DNA from: Nemertoderma westbladi
Lineage: Eukaryota > Xenacoelomorpha > Nemertodermatida > Nemertodermatidae
Length of the DNA: 52,401 nucleotides
Assembly: GCA_032718475.1 (NCBI GenBank)
Contig: JAUCBJ010006014.1
Coordinates: forward strand, 1 to 52,401
Reading direction: 5' to 3'
Positions 51,030-52,401 of this stretch are shown piece by piece (position 1 is the stretch's first letter; the number at the start of each line of letters is the position of its first letter). Below the pieces are notes generated by a model. It was given only the letters and a program-made list of their open reading frames with translations, was not told the DNA's origin and did no database searches. Made by a program: the position numbers and the translations under genes.

Positions 51030-51784
51030 ATGAACGTGTTTGTCGGTATTTGTTTGTTGTCTGTATCGGTTGTCGGAACTCTAGCAGTATGTCCACCCAA
51101 TTATAACCAAGCAGGGTTCGGTATCTGTGTTGAGGAGTGCTCCTCTGACGATGATTGCCTAGGCAACGATGAATGTTGTTCCAACGGCTGTGGACACACG
51201 TGCATGGACACTGGACGCGACACCGGGAAGTGTCCTGCGGTGGACCCTGGAATAGTCTGTGTGTGGCACAACGACCAGTGCACCAAGAACAGCGATTGTC
51301 CGAGGTCGAGTAAGTGTTGCCCGGGGCCCTGTGGGAACCTTTGTACAGTGCGATCCTGTCCCCACGAGAGACAGGGAACCTGCCCCCCGTTGGATCCCTT
51401 CGTCAGAGTCCCCTGCTTCATAGGGAGAGACGATGAATGCGACTGCGACACCGATTGCCCCGGCAACAACTACAAATGCTGCCCAAATATGTTCTGCGAG
51501 AAACAGTGCGTGGAGAAATTAGCCCCGTGTGCGGAAGAGCGCGATGGCAGATGTCCGCAGTACACGCACGCAATGTGGTGTCCGGCGTTCCACTACAGTG
51601 TCTGCGACTGCGACCAGCACTGCGGTGATGGTGAGAAGTGTTGCTACGACGGGTGTTATAGGACGTGTCGGTCTGCCGAGAAGGAGGGAGTTTGTCCGTC
51701 GCTGAACCCGCTAATACATGTTCTGTGTTCTGCTGACGCCGAGGATGAATGCAGTAAAGACAGCGACTGTCAGGGAACGAAAAG
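51030..51784 (+). CDS. Multi-WAP secreted protein, exon 1 (gene continues past the window)
   Basis: 251 complete codons plus two bases. Residues 1-19 are a signal peptide ending GTLA, the same type as in the two short WAP genes. Four complete WAP domains follow (Cys 21-58, 68-105, 118-160, 175-213) and a fifth starts at Cys222. Domains 3 and 4 each carry one extra cysteine (139, 194), and the linkers before them each carry one (110, 167). The in-frame stop at 51786 is not the real end: a donor GTAATG starts at 51785, just where the CC pair of the fifth domain is due. The matching acceptor CCTAG lies at 52391-52395, and the next six bases 52396-52401 complete an Arg codon and start Cys-Cys. 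Multi-WAP proteins are usually secreted protease inhibitors or shell/mucus components; the actual role is unknown. Confidence 0.92.
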
Positions 51785-52395
51785 GTAATGTAATTTATGT
51801 CAATCAGTTATTATCGGTGTGTTAGCACATAATGCATCATGCAATGATGAAGGCTAATTCAACCGGGGTATATATCTGGACGGGGTGGCTCAGGAGCGAG
51901 TTGATGACTTGTCCATTTTGTCAATAGAATCACAAGAAGCGAAGTCCTTGGATTACAACAATTTACTTTTATTAAAGTTTTAAATTTTTACATTATTAAA
52001 AGTTTTAATAATGCTTACAATATAATCCATAACGTTAATTTACTTTTTAATGTAAGCGGTGGGGGGGGGGGGGGGGGGGGGGATGCATAAGTCAAATGTT
52101 GCAGGAAGGCTTTTATTAAAATTTCAATTTTTAATTTACTGTAAAGAGCAGGGCAAATTTTGCAGGGGGCGCATGGTGATGCTGTGACGCCACTGGATTT
52201 AAAGATACTTTACTCAATATTAATTATAAATAATCACAATAGAAATGTATACTTTCAAAATCAAACAAAATATGAATGGGTGCCTATGTGTGCCTAGTCT
52301 AAGGAGTCCTAAACAATGGTTTAGGACGGCTAAGACCAATCGGCGTTCTATAAATAATGTTAAAATTGTTTTGAGTTTCCTGTCTGTATTCCTAG
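51785..52395 (+). other. Intron 1 of the multi-WAP gene
   Basis: 611 bp, GTAATG donor and a pyrimidine-rich TTTCCTGTCTGTATTCCTAG acceptor. It splits a codon after its second base. It contains a pure 22-base G run (52061-52082). Confidence 0.85.
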
Positions 52396-52401
52396 GTGTT
52401 G
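52396..52401 (+). CDS. Multi-WAP gene, first six bases of exon 2
   Basis: GTGTTG: the first G completes an AGG (Arg) codon with exon 1, TGT encodes Cys, and TG begins another codon that should be Cys. This restores the WAP CC pair of domain 5. Cut by the window edge. Confidence 0.8.

Noticed and set aside
51101-51469. Minus-strand frame of 122 codons opposite the multi-WAP exon
   Set aside because: Antisense shadow of the cysteine-rich exon.
51785-51788. Stop codon as the true end of the multi-WAP protein
   Set aside because: It lies in a GTAATG donor in the middle of the fifth WAP domain, and an acceptor at 52395 restores the Cys-Cys pair in frame.

Overview
The window is animal nuclear DNA. 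It has spliceosomal gene structure (an intron with GT..AG ends at 51785-52395), metazoan gene families (secreted WAP proteins, TFIIS, an STK16-type kinase), long satellites and many transposable elements. It is AT-rich, with many short palindromic words such as AGGCCT and ACCGGT and long pure G or C runs. I read it as a (probably marine) invertebrate but cannot name the species from sequence alone.

Layout. 1-2348: a 26/27-bp satellite, a LINE scrap, then a GC-rich 46-bp satellite. 2372-14024: a segmental duplication carrying two near-identical small WAP genes (2963-3256 and 12514-12807). Between them lie a Ty1/copia-like fragment, degenerate repeats and a 32-bp satellite of 115 copies (8648-12327). 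14758-18727: a 42-bp satellite of about 94 copies. 19439-20461 (minus): an intronless TFIIS gene. 21400-26266: degraded non-LTR retrotransposon pieces, one cluster of which has split an older repeat element. 26467-42321: a young, very large (15.9 kb) BEL/Pao LTR retrotransposon with 1163-bp LTRs and a 5-bp target-site duplication. 42327-46240: palindromic and inverted-repeat elements. 46548-47453: an intronless STK16-like kinase. 49788-50790: a second, inverted copy of the split element. 51030 to the right edge: exon 1, an intron and the first 6 bases of exon 2 of a multi-WAP secreted protein.

How the pieces relate. The host genes are few and unlinked in function. They cover transcription elongation (TFIIS), a membrane-anchored kinase, and a WAP family sharing one kind of signal peptide, two short forms with a GPI-anchor-like tail and one long multi-domain form. 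The rest is repeat biology.

The most interesting points are: (1) the twin WAP genes are about 98% identical outside one block of about 21 codons in the WAP domain, where 14 amino acids differ and only one codon differs silently; (2) the BEL element has an extra unrecognised 3' gene whose first three overlapping reading frames are joined by two in-phase canonical -1 slippery heptamers, with a cloverleaf-like fold just upstream; (3) in the large WAP protein, extra cysteines in two linkers co-occur with extra cysteines in the domains that follow them; (4) gag carries a run of seven in-phase 5'-splice-site-like motifs. All calls come from reading the sequence; no database search was run.
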